Of a stretch of DNA of 64,000 bases, positions 60,287 through 64,000 are shown piece by piece. Made by a program: the position numbers and the translations under genes. Origin of the DNA: Shinella sp032095155 (GTDB lineage: Bacteria; Pseudomonadota; Alphaproteobacteria; Rhizobiales; Rhizobiaceae); assembly GCF_049199905.1 (NCBI RefSeq), contig NZ_JBLZPK010000014.1, positions 62,001-126,000 on the forward strand. The letters are read 5' to 3'. The notes beneath the pieces are model-generated. The model was not told the DNA's origin. It worked only from the letters and a program-made list of their open reading frames with translations, and made no database searches. The number at the start of each line of letters is the position of its first letter. Position 1 is the stretch's first letter.

Positions 60287-61040
60287 ATTCCCCTCCCGAT
60301 CTGGGTGTTATTCTTCCATGATTCTAGGGAATTCTGCCATAGTCTTCAGAGCCAGGTGAATGGCTGGAATGACGACGCTTTTTTGCTGCCCGGATCCGAC
60401 CTCGTCCTTGTCGTTCGGAGTGCTCTCCTCGCCGCCCAAAACCTGCCGCTCGTTCGATTCCCGCCACCGGCAGAGAACGGGACCGTTCCCAGAAAGATCG
60501 GTTCGGCGCCGGCGCGCGCGCGAGGATATTCCTGAGCCCCATCCAACACGTAAAAAACTCCTCCGGACGAAAGTCATGAGCGGATGGCAACTACGTTTTG
60601 AACGCCAGCCCATTCTGTGTGACGGTCACAGCAATCCATGCAGTACCTCCACAGCTCACCGCAACCCTACATAAAATGGATTTTGATATTGCAATCTCTT
60701 TGGTTGAGATTTTATCATACTCGGACTAGAAGCATGACGTTGAAATGGGGGACTTCATGCCGCTTAGGCCTCCAGTGCTAGCTGGCTATTTAGGGATCGC
60801 CGTTTCGACGAGACACCGTGCTGCGCAGTGGGGGCGTTACCGACGCCCAGAGGTACACGATTTCACGCCCGCGACCCGCGATGGGACCGCTACTCTGCTG
60901 CAGGCGCGAGCGCGCGGCATTCTCTCCAAGCGTTCGAAGCGAATCCACCCCCCGAGCTTCCGGTTGGTCTACTTCATAAACAATACGTTCGAGCCAAACC
61001 ATCCCGGTGCCGTAGCCCGAAATTCGATTGGGCCCTGCCA
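60287..61040. other. Gene-free 750-base stretch between divergent loci
   Basis: This stretch separates the YejK-like operon (minus strand) and the patatin gene (plus strand). Frames on both strands are short, overlap each other and have no ribosome sites. A low-GC segment around 60670-60735, with TTGATATTGCAATC and TTTTATCATACTCG, is the most promoter-like part. No repeat or RNA gene was recognised. Confidence 0.45.
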
Positions 61041-62846
61041 ATGGTGAAGAGAGCAGAGAGCGATACTCTCGCAGTTTCAGCAATAGACCTGCCAACCTTC
61101 ACGGTGGACCAGTTCACACATGGCGCCATGGCTGAATGCGATATGATCATGAAAGGCGGCATTACCTCTGGCGTGGTTTATCCCTATGCCGTTCTCCAAA
61201 TCGCGACGAAATACCGCCTTCACTCCCTCGGCGGCACTTCAGCCGGTGCGATTGCCGCTGCGTTCGCCGCCGCGGCAGAATATGCCCGGCTGAATGGACG
61301 TCCCGAAGGCTTCCTGACTCTCAAGACGTATTGCGATGCGCTTCCTGATCGCTTGCTTTCGCTGTTCCAGCCTAGCACGGAGTTGGTGCCGGCGGTTAAT
61401 AGTTTCAAGGCGGCCATTTCCGCTGGGGGCATCCTACCGATCCTACGTCAAGGCCTTTGGCGCGCCGCACTGCCGGCGCTTGGCGGAGGTGCAGCGCTCG
61501 GATTGCCATCCTTCGCACTCCAGTCGAGTTCCTACGCGACTGGCCTGGCTGTAGTTCTCGGTGCGGTGGCCGGCGGCACATTTGGCATCTATCGTTGGGG
61601 AAGGCGGGTTTTTGCCGATCCTCTGCTTGACGCGTTTAAACGGCTTCCGGAACATCACTACGGGTTCTGCACAGGATTGACGCAGCCGGGCAATCAACAG
61701 CCAGGCCTTACCGACTGGATATATCGGGCGCTCCAGCATATCGCCTTTGGCGATCCCGATCACCCGGTCCCGCTCACCTTTGGCGATCTACGCGGCTCTG
61801 ATCCGGATAAGGTCGAGATCGACCTCAAGGTTGTCACAACAAACCTTTCGATGCGGCGCCCACACACATTGCCACGTCTTGGTGTAACCGCTGCCTTTAT
61901 GCCTGCCGATTGGGAGAAGCTCTTTCCAGCTCCCGTCATGCGCTACCTCTACAGGGACGGGACGAAAAAATGGCAGCGCTACTCTGGCGCGTGGTTGTTT
62001 CCTTCAGAGGATCGGCTCCCGGTCGTTATCGCTGTGCGAATGAGCCTCAGTTTCCCACTCCTCTTCAGTGCGGTGCCACTCAAGATCGAAGACACTGAAT
62101 TACCCTCGATCGTCAATGCACTGGGTGGTAAGCCTTATAAGCGAATCCGAACGGTCCATTTTTCCGATGGCGGTATCAGTTCCAACTTCCCGATTCATAT
62201 GTTTGACGCGCCACTGCCAACACGCCCGACCTTTGCCTTCAGTCTTGAAGACCTTCTTTGGGATGCCGACGAATTGACTAGCCGGGTCGCGCTTCCGACA
62301 ACGGCAAGTGAGGGCATGGGCGTCCAGATCAAGGAAGTGAAAAGCCTTACAGACTTCGCGTGGCAGATTCTTAATTCGGCCAAGGACTGGCAGGACCAGC
62401 TACTGTCGGAAATCACCGGGCAGAGAGAGCGCGTTGCTCGCATATTCCTCACCGATCGCGAGGGCGGTCTCAATCTAGACATGCCCGCAGATGTCTCTCG
62501 TCAGCTCATGAGATGGGGGTATGAAGCTGGCCTTAAATTCACCGATGGCGATTTCGATTTCGATGAGCATAAATGGCGCCGGCTGCTCGTGCTTTACAAG
62601 CATCTCCAGCAGAATCTCGAAGCGATCGATCGCATCTGGGACGAAGGTTTTGGCGACTGGTATGACAGCTACCTGCCCGAGGTGAAGAGTTACAAGAGGC
62701 TGACGCTTGCCGATCGCCGCCAGATTGCTGCCGATTTACGCGAACTGCTTGCCGCGCGCGACGGCGAGGATGCTGGAAAGATCGCCAATCCTGAGGAGAA
62801 GTTTCCCAAACGCGCCGGGGCACTCAAAGTCGCCCCGAAATACTGA
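61041..62846 (+). CDS. Patatin-like phospholipase
   Basis: The 601-residue protein has an oxyanion loop KGGITSGVVYPYAVL, nucleophile S67 in LGGTSAGAIAAAF (GxSxG) and the partner aspartate D376 in HFSDGGISSNF. A hydrophobic insert (residues about 145-195) may touch the membrane. These are patatin-family lipid acyl hydrolases; several act as phage-defence effectors (CapV) or toxins, but most do not. The start ATG at 61041-61043 (MVKRAESDTLAVS) has no strong ribosome site; a start further down is possible. The 71-codon upstream extension is unlikely. It lies 26 bases from an MBL-fold gene. Confidence 0.85.
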   Translation: MVKRAESDTLAVSAIDLPTFTVDQFTHGAMAECDMIMKGGITSGVVYPYAVLQIATKYRLHSLGGTSAGAIAAAFAAAAEYARLNGRPEGFLTLKTYCDALPDRLLSLFQPSTELVPAVNSFKAAISAGGILPILRQGLWRAALPALGGGAALGLPSFALQSSSYATGLAVVLGAVAGGTFGIYRWGRRVFADPLLDAFKRLPEHHYGFCTGLTQPGNQQPGLTDWIYRALQHIAFGDPDHPVPLTFGDLRGSDPDKVEIDLKVVTTNLSMRRPHTLPRLGVTAAFMPADWEKLFPAPVMRYLYRDGTKKWQRYSGAWLFPSEDRLPVVIAVRMSLSFPLLFSAVPLKIEDTELPSIVNALGGKPYKRIRTVHFSDGGISSNFPIHMFDAPLPTRPTFAFSLEDLLWDADELTSRVALPTTASEGMGVQIKEVKSLTDFAWQILNSAKDWQDQLLSEITGQRERVARIFLTDREGGLNLDMPADVSRQLMRWGYEAGLKFTDGDFDFDEHKWRRLLVLYKHLQQNLEAIDRIWDEGFGDWYDSYLPEVKSYKRLTLADRRQIAADLRELLAARDGEDAGKIANPEEKFPKRAGALKVAPKY

Positions 62847-62872
62847 TCAGTCGTCCGATGAAGGAGTGGGGT

Positions 62873-64000
62873 TTGAACAGATTCTTCGATCGATACGAAT
62901 ATAGGCGCGACTTTCCGCGCCGGGCCTTTGCCCGGCTCGATGATATCGAACCGATTGTGCCCGGTCTGGAGGACGACCTAACCTTTGTCCTCGACGCTGT
63001 CGATGCCGATTGGAAGGGCTTCGGAGAGGGCGGAGCATTCAACCTCAATGATCCCGATCTCAAGCAACGTATCGCCAGCTATTGGCGTGGTCGCTTCGGC
63101 GGTGATGGTGGCGATGGGCTAGATGGCTATGAGGAGGTGCCGATCTTCCGGCTCGAACTTTCCCTGTCGCCAGGTGATCGCTTCTTCAGCCAATTGCCCC
63201 GTGACGAAGAACGCTGGATCTCCCTTGAACTTTCCGATGTTGAGAGCGACAGCCCGGTCGATGTCTACGGTGGTCTGTTCGGTGCGCCGACGCGTGCCTA
63301 TCTCCATACCGCGCCGACCAACGCACCGTCAGGCCCGCTTTCCACTCTGTTCGACATGACGAACTGGCCGGATGCCAGCCACGGGGACCTGATCGCGGCC
63401 CTCCATCCCCCATGCGACCTTGAGGCCTTGGTCTGCTTTGACATCGGTCAGGGTTCCGCCTCCGCTTTGGTCTGCCGGTGCGGGCAGCCGATCTATTATT
63501 TTGATACAGGTTGCGGTTCGGGCCGCAACGCACCGACCGCGCCGGCGACGATCGATTTCTGCACGTGCGCCTCGCCCATCGTCATCCTCTCACACTGGGA
63601 TACCGACCACTGGGCTGGTGCCGCAGGACATGCCGGGTTGCAGGCTCGAACCTGGGTCGTGCCACGGCAGACGATTTCAACCACCCACACCACCTTCGCC
63701 AACGACATCCTCAAGGCTGGAGGGCGCATCCTCGTTGTCGCTCGTGGCGCACCTCCGCTCCGTTGGTCCAGCGGGCGACAGGAGTATGATCTGCAACGCG
63801 CGACGGGCACGAAGCGCAACGGCAGCGGGCTCGTTCTCATCGTTACAGACCACCCAACCGGAAGGTCTTGGGTACTCACCGGCGATGCTAGCTACCATCT
63901 TATTGCGCAAAGCGCGCCAACCGACATCGCTGCCATGATCGTGCCTCATCACGGCGCCGATATGGGCGTGAGCAGCATTCCGTTCGTCCGCTCGACGAGC
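62873..64000 (+). CDS. ComEC/Rec2-like metallo-beta-lactamase-fold protein, cut by window edge
   Basis: The frame runs 376 codons to the window edge. The MBL core is clear: VCFDIGQGSASALVCR, IYYFDTGCGSG, the metal loop LSHWDTDHWAG (H241, D243, D245, H246), SWVLTGDASYH, and MIVPHHGADMG (H359, H360). The S-H-x-D-x-D-H form and the DIGQG start are typical of the ComEC/Rec2 MBL type. A unique N-terminal domain of about 190 residues precedes the core. I chose TTG at 62873-62875 because AAGGAG lies exactly six bases upstream; an ATG five codons earlier lacks a site. It probably works with the patatin encoded next door. Confidence 0.8.
   Translation, partial: MNRFFDRYEYRRDFPRRAFARLDDIEPIVPGLEDDLTFVLDAVDADWKGFGEGGAFNLNDPDLKQRIASYWRGRFGGDGGDGLDGYEEVPIFRLELSLSPGDRFFSQLPRDEERWISLELSDVESDSPVDVYGGLFGAPTRAYLHTAPTNAPSGPLSTLFDMTNWPDASHGDLIAALHPPCDLEALVCFDIGQGSASALVCRCGQPIYYFDTGCGSGRNAPTAPATIDFCTCASPIVILSHWDTDHWAGAAGHAGLQARTWVVPRQTISTTHTTFANDILKAGGRILVVARGAPPLRWSSGRQEYDLQRATGTKRNGSGLVLIVTDHPTGRSWVLTGDASYHLIAQSAPTDIAAMIVPHHGADMGVSSIPFVRSTS

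Noticed and set aside
60745..61047. Frames upstream of the patatin gene, including a 71-codon extension of patatin itself
   Set aside because: The residues are Arg/Pro-rich and not patatin-like; the conserved part starts at MVKRAESDTLAV or later.

Overview
The window looks like a chromosomal piece of an alphaproteobacterium, most likely Rhizobiaceae (Rhizobium, Shinella, Ensifer or Agrobacterium type). The evidence is an alphaproteobacterial-type nuo operon (A-N with two extra reading frames and an HhH-tailed NuoE) followed by birA and RNase J, high GC, and a rhizobial-style polyol ABC locus. It is a draft scaffold with four N runs. One is preceded by a 26-base poly-G run, and another is flanked by an exact 39-base duplication; both are assembly artefacts.

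Layout. (1) 0-19.4 kb, minus strand: a DUF1467 protein, RNase J, BirA and the complex I operon, transcribed from nuoA at 19.36 kb down to nuoN. A four-helix-bundle (IVP-type) gene flanked by 18-base inverted repeats sits between nuoC and nuoD. (2) 19.6-21.2 kb: an SPFH/prohibitin protein, two identical tRNA-Asp genes, tRNA-Val and a terminator. (3) 21.4-30.6 kb: a degraded prophage next to tRNA-Val. It holds a ParB-like protein, a truncated large terminase, the small terminase, HNH and GIY-YIG-like nucleases, small unknown genes, a divergent immunity region with three operator-like repeats, and a truncated HicB. (4) 30.7-37.0 kb: a carbohydrate/polyol ABC transporter with a xylitol-dehydrogenase-like enzyme and an AraC regulator.

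(5) 37.5-46.0 kb: an accessory island with an unknown zinc-ribbon protein, a PIN-like protein, a 1739-residue protein joining a PD-(D/E)XK-like nuclease domain to a STAND-type NTPase, and a catalytic-domain-only tyrosine recombinase. This is the best candidate for an uncharacterised defence system. (6) 46.4-57.9 kb: a redox and hydrolase island. It has two aldo/keto reductases, exported alpha/beta hydrolases, an FMN-binding protein with ApbE, an MFS exporter with a divergent LysR regulator, and an exported CMD protein, cupin, cytochrome P460 and DUF4405 membrane protein. (7) 58.1-64.0 kb: a decaying operon with a frameshifted nucleoid-associated (YejK-like) gene and membrane partners, then a patatin phospholipase next to a ComEC-like metallo-beta-lactamase protein that runs off the window.

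In regions 1-2 the genes are housekeeping: respiration, RNA turnover and biotin ligation. Regions 3, 5 and 7 show signs of mobile DNA and genome defence. Regions 4 and 6 are self-contained metabolic modules, each with its own regulator. All functions are inferred from sequence motifs and gene order; no database search was run.
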